A stretch of DNA of 64,000 nucleotides from Luteolibacter ambystomatis (GCF_018137965.1 NZ_CP073100.1:992001-1056000); one strand, 5' to 3'; numbered from the stretch's first letter, positions 1 to 8,506 are shown. Made by a program: numbers and translations. Notes: a model not told the origin generated them from the letters alone.

Positions 1-1
1 C

Positions 2-214
2 GCGCTGCTGGGTGCTTCACCCGGAGCCTCCACCGCGGTGGGCATCATGCTCCAGCTCATCGGCAAGTGCTTCCCGGAGGAGATGAAGTCGCAGGAGTGG
101 ACGGACAAGCTGAAGGCGCTGATCCCGGCCTACGGTGAATCCATGGCCGGGAATCCGGAGCTCTACCGCCAGACCCGCGCGTGGACCGCGGAGGTGCTGG
201 GGTTGAAGGTGTGA
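2..214 (+). CDS. mqo: Malate:quinone oxidoreductase, C-terminal part (cut by window start)
   Basis: Only the last 70 residues are present, read in frame 2 up to a TGA stop. The segment contains LLGASPGASTAV followed by IMLQLIGKCFP, the characteristic C-terminal FAD-domain signature of Mqo, and ends with a short helical tail (AWTAEVLGLKV). Mqo is a peripheral membrane flavoprotein that oxidises malate to oxaloacetate and passes electrons to the quinone pool. The family call rests on this strong local signature; start, length and promoter lie outside the window. A REP palindrome begins 9 bases after the stop. Confidence 0.85.
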   Translation, partial: ALLGASPGASTAVGIMLQLIGKCFPEEMKSQEWTDKLKALIPAYGESMAGNPELYRQTRAWTAEVLGLKV

Positions 215-222
215 TTTCTCCG

Positions 223-386
223 GTAGCTGGAGTCGTAAGACTTCAGGCTGGGGAGATTTGCGCTTTTGCAGAGGATTTCAGTCTATGGGTAGCTTCCGCA
301 TTGGCAAAGGCAGGAGGCGGGTGAACAATGGATATCGTGGGGTGGATGGAAGTCCGCCCCGTCTGAAGTCTTACTACTCCAGCTAC
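223..386. repeat. REP palindrome pair (REPIN-like), copy 1, upstream of the RAYT gene
   Basis: Two REP units face each other with GTAG heads outward. The left unit has stem arms CTGGAGTC and GACTTCAG around loop GTAA, then the tail CTGGGGAGATTT. The right unit, read on the minus strand, is GTAG, CTGGAGTA, GTAA, GACTTCAG. The inner spacer is unique sequence. With copy 2 it brackets the transposase gene, the classical arrangement for a RAYT and its own REP. Confidence 0.85.
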
Positions 387-451
387 TACGAAGAAGGGTT
401 GCGCGACCTTATTTGCTAGTGATGGCCCGCCTTTGTAGAGAAACTGCGAAT

Positions 452-1024
452 ATGTCCTTGAGGGAAGATCGTCCGGATTATCTCAAGCGTCTGTCGCGTG
501 GTTGGTACAAGGGCAAGTCATGGGTTCACTGGACCATGGCGATGGAAGATCGGGCTATCGGTTGGCTCGATTCACGCATGCACCTGCAGGTGCGCGAACT
601 GCTCGTTCACACCTCAGCCCGGCATCATGTGGTCTGTCCGCTTTACTGCCTGATGCCGGATCACGCGCATTTCCTGTGGGTGGGTTTGGGAGAGGAATGT
701 GATCAGCTCAATGCTGCGAAGTTCTTCCGACAGCGGTGGAATGCTTTGTTGAAAGAGCGAGGCGTTCGCCTTCAAGAGCAGGCCTACGATCACGTGCTCG
801 ATGAGAGCGAAAGAAATCCGGATGCCTTCGAGGATATCTGTCTGTATATCGCCCATAATCCGCAACGCGATAGCTTGGTGGGGAGTTGGCAGGACTGGGA
901 GTTTCTCGGATCCGTCGTTGCAGGATTTCCGGATCTCAACCCGAGGGAGATCACCGCGTTCTGGCCGACGTTTTGGAAGATCCACAATCTCGAGACCAGC
1001 CGCCGGGCAAGGGATTCTTCGTAG
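452..1024 (+). CDS. REP-associated tyrosine transposase (RAYT, Y1/HUH family)
   Basis: This is a 190-residue single-domain HUH (Y1) transposase of the REP-associated type. RAYTs nick single-stranded REP DNA at the foot of a hairpin and are thought to spread REP/REPIN elements. The HUH pair is H71-A-H73 in MPDHAHFLW. The candidate catalytic Tyr is in LYIAHNPQRDSLV (about Y132), matching the YIxxNP motif of the family. The length is normal for RAYTs. The frame is open upstream, so TTG 413 or ATG 422 are possible starts; I prefer ATG 452 because MSLREDRPDYLKRL begins the conserved region. REP palindromes lie on both sides, and the TAG stop is formed by the GTAG head of the downstream REP. The gene looks intact. 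Confidence 0.88.
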   Translation: MSLREDRPDYLKRLSRGWYKGKSWVHWTMAMEDRAIGWLDSRMHLQVRELLVHTSARHHVVCPLYCLMPDHAHFLWVGLGEECDQLNAAKFFRQRWNALLKERGVRLQEQAYDHVLDESERNPDAFEDICLYIAHNPQRDSLVGSWQDWEFLGSVVAGFPDLNPREITAFWPTFWKIHNLETSRRARDSS

Positions 1025-1185
1025 CTGGAGTCGTGAGACTTCAGGCGGGGAAGATTTGCTTATAGGCAAAGGCGTCCGTTTTTCACCTGCTTCCGGAGAG
1101 GTTTATCAGACGGGGATCGAGAGCAGACCAAACCCGCGGGATCTAGATGAACCCACCCAGCCCGAAGTCTCACGACTCCGGCTAC
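1021..1185. repeat. REP palindrome pair, copy 2, downstream of the RAYT gene
   Basis: The left unit is a GTAG head, arms CTGGAGTC and GACTTCAG, loop GTGA, tail GCGGGGAAGATTT. The right unit on the minus strand is GTAG, CCGGAGTC, GTGA, GACTTCGG. The left arm pair has T-A where the right has C-G, a compensatory difference. The spacer shares the string ATCGAGAGCAGAC with copy 5. The head overlaps the RAYT stop codon. Confidence 0.87.
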
Positions 1186-1198
1186 GTGGAGGAAGAGC

Positions 1199-2176
1199 TC
1201 ACCTTAACCCATCCACCCACTTCTCGATATCCCGGATGACTTCATCCTTGTGTGTATCGTACATGAGAAGGTGATACGCATCCGGATAGATCTTTGTCGT
1301 TACCGGCACGCTCTTCGGAATGCTGCCGGTGAAGCTCTCGATGGCTTCTTCATCCGTGAAGAAATCCTTCTTCCCGTGCAGTACCAGCACCGGCACGCGG
1401 AAGGTGGTGGCACAGGAATCCATGTTCTCGATGTGATGACCGAGCGTGGAAAGCAGGCGCAGCGTGTTCGTCTCCACATGCCACGCATTCGTTTCCGCCT
1501 GCTCGGTGTGGCTGGAGGTGTGCGTCATCTGCACGTCCTGGCCGCCGGAGAGCTGCTCCAGTGAGAAGCGGGCCATCGGCGCGATTTCCGCAGCGGTGTT
1601 GAGCAGGCCGACCTTCCACCGCGGCACGTCCTTGCGGATCTTCACCACGGGGGATGAGAAAATGAGAGCATCGCACGGCTTGTGATCGGGCGGTGCCTGC
1701 TGCCAGGAGTGGGCGGTGATGAGCGCGCCCATGCTCTCGCCCATCCACACGATCTTCGCGCCGGGGTGGAGCTTGCGGATAATGCCGGTGAAGGTGTCCA
1801 GATCGTGGTACCAGTTGCCGGGATCATCGATGTCGCCGCGGCGGTCGCGCTTCGGGTCGCTGCCCTGACCGCGGACCTCGTAGGCGTAGAGGGCGGTATT
1901 GGGCTGCTTCTTGAGCAGATCCTTGCCGAGATTCTCGTAGTCGATGGAAGCACCGTCGAAGCCGTGGAGGGCGATGATCACCACATCCGGCTGCGCGCCC
2001 TTCGCCAGCCACTTGCGGTAGCCGAAGGTTTCGTTCTTCCGCTCGACCAGTGTCGCGTCCTTGTAAGCCACGAGCGTTTCACGATGAGCACATTGCGTCA
2101 AAAGCGCGGCTCCGGCCAAGCACAGGACAGGCCGCAGACACGTCTGGGTGCGACGCAGCAGGCCCATATCGATCAT
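1199..2176 (-). CDS. Alpha/beta hydrolase lipoprotein, monoacylglycerol-lipase-like
   Basis: This 325-residue protein of the Hydrolase_4 (serine aminopeptidase S33) type probably hydrolyses acylglycerol or related esters at the envelope. The N-terminus has a hydrophobic stretch ending in the lipobox LLTQC (Cys29), so it is likely lipid-anchored. The catalytic set is visible: HGFDG oxyanion loop near residue 71, nucleophile Ser148 in GESMG, Asp in HGKKDFF, and His in DAYHLL near the end. I chose the ATG just before the signal peptide (a second ATG lies 9 bases inside) over the longer open frame, whose extra residues would disrupt the signal. It is transcribed convergently with the RAYT gene and ends 13 bases past a REP element. 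Confidence 0.78.
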   Translation of the reverse strand: MIDMGLLRRTQTCLRPVLCLAGAALLTQCAHRETLVAYKDATLVERKNETFGYRKWLAKGAQPDVVIIALHGFDGASIDYENLGKDLLKKQPNTALYAYEVRGQGSDPKRDRRGDIDDPGNWYHDLDTFTGIIRKLHPGAKIVWMGESMGALITAHSWQQAPPDHKPCDALIFSSPVVKIRKDVPRWKVGLLNTAAEIAPMARFSLEQLSGGQDVQMTHTSSHTEQAETNAWHVETNTLRLLSTLGHHIENMDSCATTFRVPVLVLHGKKDFFTDEEAIESFTGSIPKSVPVTTKIYPDAYHLLMYDTHKDEVIRDIEKWVDGLR

Positions 2177-2311
2177 GCAAAAAGTATCACCGGTCCCGGC
2201 CCGGAGGGCAATAGCGGAACCGCGCGATCGCTCATGAAATGAAGGATTCGCCACAACGGGGACAATGCCGTCCGTCGCCGTATTTGTCGGCAGCCGCCGG
2301 TCGGAGAGCGG

Positions 2312-2893
2312 TCATCCGCGGTTGACTTCCAAGGCTCCGGCCTGTTCCACGGTGATCACATCGCCCGGTTCGATCGCGGTGTTCTTGTCCTCCTGCTTCC
2401 GGAAATCGAGGCGGGTGGCCTTGCCTTTGCGCGTGAGCACGATGTTGCGGCCGCCGAACTCATTGCGGTCGCCTGCGGTTTTGAGGGCTTGGAGCAGAGT
2501 CATACCTTTGGCGAACGGAACGGGGCCGGGCTTCCGGACCTGCCCACCGATATACACGACGGACTGATCAGGCGTGGCCTCCACGCCGGTTTTCACTTCC
2601 GTTTCGATGGCGGGCTTTTCATAGACTCCGGCATCGCGGTAGGCCTTCTCCGCAGCGCGGGCCAGTTGGTCACCGGTCAACCCCCGGGCGGTCACCGGAG
2701 TGTCGATCATCGGCAGGCGGATGGTGCCGCTGTCGCCGATCCGGTAGTCGCCATTGACCTTCTGCTGCTCGTCCGCAGGCACGCCGCGGAGGGTGATTTT
2801 CACTGTGTCGCCGACCGCCAGTTCCGCGTGGCAGAGTGTGATGGAAAAGGGGAGCGCCAGACCGACGATGAGGGGAAGCATTCGCGTTTTCAT
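2312..2893 (-). CDS. Polysaccharide biosynthesis/export protein, Wza-like with SLBB domain
   Basis: This 193-residue secreted protein has a clear signal peptide (LPLIVGLALPFSITLCHA) followed by a Poly_export domain starting at ELAVGDTVKITLRG. After it comes a soluble ligand-binding beta-grasp (SLBB) domain with VVYIGGQVRKPGPVPF and, at the end, IEPGDVITV, which is typical of Wza/GumB relatives. Full Wza has several SLBB repeats and a C-terminal outer-membrane helix; this short form has one SLBB and no such helix. It may be an accessory periplasmic exporter component. No glycosyltransferase or Wzc-like kinase is nearby, so the exported polymer is unknown. Confidence 0.78.
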   Translation of the reverse strand: MKTRMLPLIVGLALPFSITLCHAELAVGDTVKITLRGVPADEQQKVNGDYRIGDSGTIRLPMIDTPVTARGLTGDQLARAAEKAYRDAGVYEKPAIETEVKTGVEATPDQSVVYIGGQVRKPGPVPFAKGMTLLQALKTAGDRNEFGGRNIVLTRKGKATRLDFRKQEDKNTAIEPGDVITVEQAGALEVNRG

Positions 2894-2949
2894 GGTGCTG
2901 TGGTCTCTAGCAGTCCATTAACTTTGTGTCAAAAAGTTAATGCCGGGCG

Positions 2950-4338
2950 ATGCCTTTGACCGAAATCCGTGCCCGGAACACCGGGTTCGGACAAAACGGC
3001 GGAATGCCATTGCGGAGGCCGCGGGATGAGGTGCAGTTTGGACCCGTGCGCTACGAACCGATCGATCCCCAGCTTTTTGTCCGCAATCGTGACCGCCTCC
3101 GCTCGCTGTTGAAGCCGAACAGCATTGTGATCGTCCACTCGAACGACATCTACCCGACCAATGCGGACGGTTCGATGTCCTTCAAGCAGAACGCCGATTT
3201 GATGTATCTCACCGGCGTGGACCAGGAGGAGACGATTCTGGTGCTGATGCCGGACGCGAAGGACCCGAAGCAGCGCGAGATTCTTCTCGTGAAGGAAACC
3301 AGCGAGTTGATCGCGATCTGGGACGGCGACAAGCTCACCAAGGAGCAGGCAAAGGCCGCCACCGGCATCGAGCGCATCGAGTGGACGCATTCCTTTGACT
3401 CGCTGCTGCACACGCTGGTGCCTCAGGCGGATCATATCTACCTGCCGACCAATGAGCATCTGCGTGCCTCCGTGATCGTGGAGACCCGCAACGACCGCTT
3501 CATCAAGCAGTGCCAGGCCCGTTATCCGCTGCACAGCTACCAGCGCCTCGCGCCGCTGATGCACCGCCTGCGCATCACCAAGGACCCGGTGGAAATCGAC
3601 ATCATCCAGAAGGCCTGCAACATCACCGGGAAGGGCTTCCGCCGCCTGCTCGGCTTCGTGAAGCCGGGTGTGGGCGAATGGGAAGTGGAAGCCGAGCTGC
3701 TCCATGAATTCGTCCGCAACAAGTCGCGCGGCTTCGCCTACGGCCCGATCATCGGCAGTGGTAAGAATGCCTGCGTGCTGCACTACATCGAGAACTCCGC
3801 CGTCTGTAACGATGGCGAGATGCTCCTCCTCGACGTGGCTGCGGAATACGCCGGCTGGGCGTCCGACCTCACCCGCACGATCCCTGTCAACGGCCGCTTC
3901 ACCCAGCGCCAGCGCCAGGTTTATGATGCGGTGCTGCGCGTGCTGCGCGGTGCGAATGAGATCCTGCGCCCGGGCAACAACCCGATGGATTACCAGAAGC
4001 AGGTCATCGAGATCATGGAAGGCGAGCTCATCGGCCTCGGTCTGATTGATGCGAAGGCCGCGAAGGAGCAGGGCCCGGACAAACCGCTGGTGAAAAAGTA
4101 TTTCATGCACGGCACCTCCCATCACATGGGATTGGACGTGCATGACGTGGCACCGCCGAACGAGCCGTTCGCCGAAGGCATGGTTTTCACCATCGAGCCG
4201 GGTATCTACATCCGCGAGGAAGGCCTCGGCATCCGCCTGGAGAACGACGTGCTCATTGGCAAGGATTCGAACTTCGACCTGATGGGTAACATCCCGATCG
4301 AGGCAGAGGAAATCGAAGCGCTGATGAACGTGCGATGA
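2950..4338 (+). CDS. pepP: Xaa-Pro aminopeptidase (aminopeptidase P, M24B)
   Basis: A cytoplasmic dinuclear-metal peptidase that removes N-terminal residues preceding proline. Of its 462 residues, roughly 25-160 form the AMP_N creatinase-like domain (VRNRDRLRSLLKPNSIVIV). The rest is the pita-bread M24 domain with all five metal ligands in place: two Asp in LLLDVAAEYAGWASDLTRT, His in HGTSHHMGLDVHD, Glu in FTIEPGIYI and Glu in GIRLENDVL. ATG 2950 gives the longest form; MPLRRPRDE, 54 bases downstream, is an alternative start. The last codons overlap the purine nucleoside phosphorylase start by four bases (ATGA), so the two are probably translationally coupled. Confidence 0.93.
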   Translation: MPLTEIRARNTGFGQNGGMPLRRPRDEVQFGPVRYEPIDPQLFVRNRDRLRSLLKPNSIVIVHSNDIYPTNADGSMSFKQNADLMYLTGVDQEETILVLMPDAKDPKQREILLVKETSELIAIWDGDKLTKEQAKAATGIERIEWTHSFDSLLHTLVPQADHIYLPTNEHLRASVIVETRNDRFIKQCQARYPLHSYQRLAPLMHRLRITKDPVEIDIIQKACNITGKGFRRLLGFVKPGVGEWEVEAELLHEFVRNKSRGFAYGPIIGSGKNACVLHYIENSAVCNDGEMLLLDVAAEYAGWASDLTRTIPVNGRFTQRQRQVYDAVLRVLRGANEILRPGNNPMDYQKQVIEIMEGELIGLGLIDAKAAKEQGPDKPLVKKYFMHGTSHHMGLDVHDVAPPNEPFAEGMVFTIEPGIYIREEGLGIRLENDVLIGKDSNFDLMGNIPIEAEEIEALMNVR

Positions 4339-5066
4339 ACCGCATCGCGCTGGTCCTCGGTTCCGGACTCGGCCCGCTCGCGGATGCGGTGGCGGTCGAG
4401 GAGGCCGTCGGCTTCGCGGACGTGGAGCTGCCGGGTTCATCCGTGCCGGGGCACGCCGGGCGTTTCCTGATCGGGACGCTCGGCTCCGCGCCGGTGATCG
4501 TCATGCAGGGCCGCGTCCACCTCTACGAGGGACACGATGCGGCCGCAGTGACGGCGGGTGTCCGCTGGATGGCGGCGCAGGGTGCGGACCGGTTGATCCT
4601 GACCAATGCGGCGGGCACCTTGAATCCGGCGTTCGAGCCGGGTTCGTGGATGGTGCTTTCCGATCATCTCAATCTCACCGGCACCTCGCCGCTCCATGGA
4701 CCGGAATTCATCGACATGAGCACGGCCTACGATCCGGAGTGGCGGGCGGTATTCCGGGCCGCTGCATCGGAAACCGGCACCGTGCTCCATGAGGGCGTCT
4801 ATGCCGGACTACGGGGACCACAGTATGAAACGCCCGCGGAGATCCGCATGCTGCGGACGATTGGTGCCGATGCGGTCGGCATGAGTACGGTTCTGGAGAC
4901 GATCCAGGGACGTGCGCTGGGCATGAAGGTGGCGGCGTTTTCGTGTCTCACCAACTGGGCTGCGGGGATCACGCCTGCCGCGCTGGATCACCAGGAGGTG
5001 CTCGCCACCGGAAAGTCCGCTGCGGATACGATGGTGCGGCTGCTGCGGAGGGTGATTTCTTTGTAG
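4335..5066 (+). CDS. Purine-nucleoside phosphorylase (PNP_UDP_1 family)
   Basis: This 243-residue enzyme cleaves purine nucleosides with phosphate to base and ribose-1-phosphate (purine salvage). The trimeric class I PNP motifs are clear: VLGSGLGPLAD at the N-terminus, MQGRVHLYEGH, LILTNAAGTLNP, and GLRGPQYETPAEIRMLR followed by GADAVGMSTVLETI. It is about 30 residues shorter than many homologues, mostly at the N-terminus. The start overlaps pepP. The TAG stop lies inside the GTAG head of REP copy 3, yet the C-terminus (EVLATGKSAADTMVRLLRRVI) looks natural, so the insertion replaced only the stop. Confidence 0.92.
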   Translation: MNRIALVLGSGLGPLADAVAVEEAVGFADVELPGSSVPGHAGRFLIGTLGSAPVIVMQGRVHLYEGHDAAAVTAGVRWMAAQGADRLILTNAAGTLNPAFEPGSWMVLSDHLNLTGTSPLHGPEFIDMSTAYDPEWRAVFRAAASETGTVLHEGVYAGLRGPQYETPAEIRMLRTIGADAVGMSTVLETIQGRALGMKVAAFSCLTNWAAGITPAALDHQEVLATGKSAADTMVRLLRRVISL

Positions 5067-5214
5067 CCGATGTCGCAAGACTTCGGGCAGGGAAGGCGAT
5101 CCCGTTCCTTCCGACATCATCGCTCGTCCGGTTTCATGGATGGGGGTATGAATGTGGTGGCATCGTGGCGAATGCGTGGATTCGCCCCGCCCGAAGTCTC
5201 ACAACTCCGTCTAC
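5063..5214. repeat. REP palindrome pair, copy 3
   Basis: The left head GTAGCC is followed by a slightly degenerate hairpin (GATGTCGCAAGACTTC) and tail GGCAGGG. The right unit on the minus strand starts GTAGAC and carries GGAGTTGTGAGACTTC then GGGCGGGG. It lies between the convergent PNP and PilT-like genes and provides the PNP stop codon. Confidence 0.8.
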
Positions 5215-5236
5215 GATGCGGAGAGGCTGCCTCCTG

Positions 5237-6700
5237 CTACTCCAACTGATGCATCAGCGCCTTCTGATCCGCAGCGTGGCGCATGGCGGTATCGAGATCG
5301 ATCGTGCCTTTTCGGACGAAAGCGGAGAGCGAGCGTTCCAAGGTGATCATGCCTTCATCGCTGCCTGTGAGCATGGCGTTGCGCAGGTAGTGTTCATGGC
5401 CTTCGCGTATGCCATTGGCGACAGCCGGAGTGACCAGCATCTTTTCCAGAACGGGGATCATCGCACCGCTGCGGGTGGGCACCAGACGCTGCGAGACCAC
5501 GGCACGCAGCGAGGCGGCAAGCTGTGCGCGTACGTGCGATTGCTGGTGTCCCGGGAAGACATCGATGATCCGGTTCACCGCCGAACTCGCGCTGCCGGAA
5601 TGAAGTGTACCGAGCACGAGATGGCCCGTCTCCGCAGCCGTCAGCGCGGCGGAAATGGTGTCGAGGTCGCGCAGTTCTCCCAGCAGGATCACATCCGGAT
5701 TCTCGCGCAATGCGGCGCGCAGACCGCTGCTGAAGCTCTCCACATCCGCGCCCACCTCGCGCTGGTGGATGAGGCACTGGACCTCGCGGTGTTCGAACTC
5801 GATGGGGTCCTCGATGGTGATCACATGACGCGGGCGCGAGCGGTTGAGGTGATCGATCAGCGCGGCAAGTGTCGTTGATTTGCCCGAACCGGAGGTGCCG
5901 GTGACCAATACCAGTCCGCCATGGAATGAAACCAGATCGAGCAGCGAATCGGGAAGATTCAGCTCCGCGAGCGTGGGAATGCGCTGGCGGATCGGACGCA
6001 CGGCGGCGGCCACGCCATCGAGGTGGCGGAAGACATTGATGCGGAAACGACGGCTGCCTCCCGGCAATTCCCAGCGTACTGCGAAGTCCGTACTTCCGGC
6101 CTTTTCGAAATCGCGTCGTATTTCTTCATCCGGAAGCAGTCGCAGGATTTCCGCGGACTGCGGCGGATAGGCATCGATGCGGGTGATGAGTCCTTTCACC
6201 CGGGCTCGCGGAGGCTTTCCCGAGGATAGGAAAATGTCCGATGCTTCCATCGCCACCGCCTTGTCGATGGTGAGGAGCAGATCGGGATCCGGCTGCGTGC
6301 CGGAGGTGGTCGTCAACGGCGCGGACTCTTCTGAGGAGGGTGCGGGTTTCGCCATGGCCCGGGCCACGGCTTCCTCGATCACCGGATTTTCCACGGGAGG
6401 TGGCGCGTCCAAGGTCTGGACCTCGATCCGGTGCGGATCGGACGAATCAATGAAGTAGCCGAACTCCGAGCCGTCTGTGGCGCGGAAAGTGCCTTCGCGG
6501 CGCGGCTTGCCGCCATCGGGAGGGGAGTCACCGCTGATCTCCGAGGACAGCCGTTTGAGGATCTCCTCGCCGAGCGGCGGCATGGATAGCGGGAGCGTTT
6601 CGCCGGCTTTCAGCAGGTAAGGTACGGTATCCGAAACGAGCACCAGCCGCTCGGCGCGTTTCTCCACCATGAGCTTGAGGAATGTGTCGATGAGGGCCAT
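5237..6700 (-). CDS. PilT/PilU-type secretion ATPase with an extra N-terminal module
   Basis: A hexameric motor ATPase of the type IV pilus retraction family. The core, residues about 140-480, has the PAS-like N-domain (KAVAMEASDIFLSSGKPPRA), Walker A GTSGSGKST near 268, the Asp box TIEDPIEFEH, Walker B DVILLGELRD and His box GHLVLGTLHSGS. At 487 residues it is about 120 longer than typical PilT. The first 100 residues (FLKLMVEKRAERLVLVSD) look like a second, degenerate copy of the PAS-like N-domain, joined by a Pro/Ser/Glu-rich linker. I chose the ATG that begins the first module; the frame is open further upstream but shows no homology there. No other pilus gene is in the window. Pilus retraction is inferred from family. 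Confidence 0.85.
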   Translation of the reverse strand: MALIDTFLKLMVEKRAERLVLVSDTVPYLLKAGETLPLSMPPLGEEILKRLSSEISGDSPPDGGKPRREGTFRATDGSEFGYFIDSSDPHRIEVQTLDAPPPVENPVIEEAVARAMAKPAPSSEESAPLTTTSGTQPDPDLLLTIDKAVAMEASDIFLSSGKPPRARVKGLITRIDAYPPQSAEILRLLPDEEIRRDFEKAGSTDFAVRWELPGGSRRFRINVFRHLDGVAAAVRPIRQRIPTLAELNLPDSLLDLVSFHGGLVLVTGTSGSGKSTTLAALIDHLNRSRPRHVITIEDPIEFEHREVQCLIHQREVGADVESFSSGLRAALRENPDVILLGELRDLDTISAALTAAETGHLVLGTLHSGSASSAVNRIIDVFPGHQQSHVRAQLAASLRAVVSQRLVPTRSGAMIPVLEKMLVTPAVANGIREGHEHYLRNAMLTGSDEGMITLERSLSAFVRKGTIDLDTAMRHAADQKALMHQLE

Positions 6701-6856
6701 GTCGTGCGTCCGTTCCGAACGTTCCTGTTCCCAATGCCCCCGGTGCCGGGATTTGTCTAGGGAATCGAAACCGTTGCAAACTTGGGACTTCCGATTTACA
6801 GCGGCCTGCTGTAATGTTCCAACGTGCAAAAGCATCCGGGTCGTTCCGTCCGTCCG

Positions 6857-7564
6857 ATGATCCATCGGAGTATCCGGTTGGCCCTTGGTGCCGTTGCTCT
6901 GCTTGCCGCCTCTCCGGTGGGCGCGGCTGTGGTCGATGCGATCACCTTTGATCGGAATCCGGTGATCTACCTGCCGCTCAATGAGACCGCGCGGCGTCTC
7001 GGTTGGAAGGTGGAGCGGGACAAGAAAAAGGGAACCGTGAAGCTCAACGGCATATCGATTCCCCCGAAGTCCGGCTCACGCGCGTTCTACGGGGCCGATC
7101 TCATTCCGGTGCCGCTGCTGGTGGATGCCGGAGCCGTGATTCTGCCCGGCGAACTGCCCGGTGAACTCCAGGTTTGGTCGTGGACCCGGCACTTCACCGT
7201 GACGGTGGCGCCGAAGCGGGTGGAGGTGAGCCTGAAACGCCAGCGGCTGCGCGCGTGGCAGGGCAACCGGCTCGTCCTGCAAACCCACATCAGCTCCGGC
7301 CGCAGCGGGCGCTCCACGCCCGCCGGGGAATTCAAGGCCGGACCGGACAAGGAGCGGATGCACTACTCCCGGCTCTTCAACAATGCGCCGATGCCGTGGG
7401 CCGTACAGATCAACGGTCATGTGTTCATCCACGGCTTCAGTTCGGTGCCCTCTTATCCAGCATCCCACGGTTGCATCCGCATGCCGCTCAGTGGCAAGAA
7501 CGCCGCACGCTGCTTTTATGAATGGGTGGACCGCGGCACACCTGTTTCAGTGAGTCGCAGCTAG
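6857..7564 (+). CDS. L,D-transpeptidase (YkuD) with N-terminal stalk-like domain
   Basis: This secreted enzyme makes 3-3 peptidoglycan cross-links or attaches proteins to peptidoglycan. The 235-residue protein starts with a signal peptide (IRLALGAVALLAASPVGA). A copper-amine-oxidase-N-like domain follows (VIYLPLNETARRLGWKVE), then a C-terminal YkuD domain (about 120-235) with the catalytic signature HGFSSVPSYPASHGCIRMP. Cys, upstream His and Arg are all present, so it should be active. ATG 6857 is preferred over 6824 because it begins the signal peptide. It is divergent from the PilT-like gene, with about 155 bases for promoters between them. Confidence 0.88.
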   Translation: MIHRSIRLALGAVALLAASPVGAAVVDAITFDRNPVIYLPLNETARRLGWKVERDKKKGTVKLNGISIPPKSGSRAFYGADLIPVPLLVDAGAVILPGELPGELQVWSWTRHFTVTVAPKRVEVSLKRQRLRAWQGNRLVLQTHISSGRSGRSTPAGEFKAGPDKERMHYSRLFNNAPMPWAVQINGHVFIHGFSSVPSYPASHGCIRMPLSGKNAARCFYEWVDRGTPVSVSRS

Positions 7565-7619
7565 GCGGAATCAGGCGTTTGGCGCGCCCTTCTCCGAGGT
7601 CGCAGGATTCCGCGGGTGC

Positions 7620-8411
7620 TTACTTCACCGGCGAATAGTCGGTCGGTACCAGCAGGACGGACTTCACCCCATCCGGCAGGACGGTCAGCGAACCTCCACC
7701 CGCTTTCTCCGAATCCGCTTTCACCTTTACCCATTCCGGATCGGCGCGGAAGTCCGCCCATGATTTCACCTGGGTGTCGGCGGAGGCGTGCTGGATCAGA
7801 TAGACCAGCGTGTTGTCCGCACCCGGATCACCGCTGGCCGGGGTGGTGTAGAGGAAGTTGGTGATGCCGTGGCGTTCGAAGAGTTTCACGGTGTGCTCGC
7901 GGAAGCGCTTCAACAGCAGAGGCAGATTGTTGGGGGTGGCGGTGTAGGTGCGCAGTTCGAAAAGGTGCGCGGACTCCTTGCCGGTCGGCTTCGGGATACC
8001 TTTTGGTTCCGACGAGAAATCGGTGGGAGTGAGCAGGCGGCTTTCGATTTTGCCGACCAGCTTGCCATTCGCCTCGGAGGCGGTCTGGGCGGCCTTCCAG
8101 TCCGGGTCCGCGCCGAATTCCTTCCACGCCTTGTCGCGGGATTCCTTGTCAGGGAATGAGAGGAGGTAGATCAGCAGGTTGTCCGGATTGTCCTTCGGTG
8201 TCCAGTAGCCGACGTTGGTCATCCCGTGCTTGGTGAAAAGCGCGAGGGTGTGGTCGCGGAAGCGGGCATTGAGCGCGTCCAGTTTGCCGGGTTCGGCGTG
8301 GTAGGTGCGCAGTTCGTAAAGGCGGGATGCCGGTTTGGCAGGTTCTTCCGCGGCAGCGATGGAGGCGCCGGTCAGGAGAGCCATGGCGTGGAGGCAGAGG
8401 GAACGGAGCAT
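7620..8411 (-). CDS. NIPSNAP family protein, two tandem domains, secreted
   Basis: This 263-residue protein has a signal peptide (LCLHAMALLTGASIAAA) and two consecutive NIPSNAP (dimeric alpha/beta barrel) domains. They begin YELRTYHAEPGKLDAL and FELRTYTATPNNLPLL, each followed by RFRDHT or RFREHT and a KHGMTN or RHGITN motif. Function is not defined for bacterial NIPSNAPs; the fold resembles EthD and antibiotic-biosynthesis monooxygenases. The tandem form is a recurring architecture in Planctomycetota and Verrucomicrobiota, as far as I know. The longer open frame was rejected because the signal peptide begins at this ATG. It is divergent from the small lipoprotein gene downstream. Confidence 0.85.
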   Translation of the reverse strand: MLRSLCLHAMALLTGASIAAAEEPAKPASRLYELRTYHAEPGKLDALNARFRDHTLALFTKHGMTNVGYWTPKDNPDNLLIYLLSFPDKESRDKAWKEFGADPDWKAAQTASEANGKLVGKIESRLLTPTDFSSEPKGIPKPTGKESAHLFELRTYTATPNNLPLLLKRFREHTVKLFERHGITNFLYTTPASGDPGADNTLVYLIQHASADTQVKSWADFRADPEWVKVKADSEKAGGGSLTVLPDGVKSVLLVPTDYSPVK

Positions 8412-8506
8412 GAGACCATGAATACGCAGTGGTCCGGCGGTGTCTCGCAAAAGATGAATGCCCGCGACATCTTGACTTCCGGAACGACCACCGCGAGGGT
8501 GCCGTG

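Noticed and set aside
2929..4440. 503-codon open frame on the minus strand opposite pepP
   Set aside because: Antisense shadow of a clear M24 peptidase gene; high-GC third positions keep the opposite frame open. No homology in its translation.
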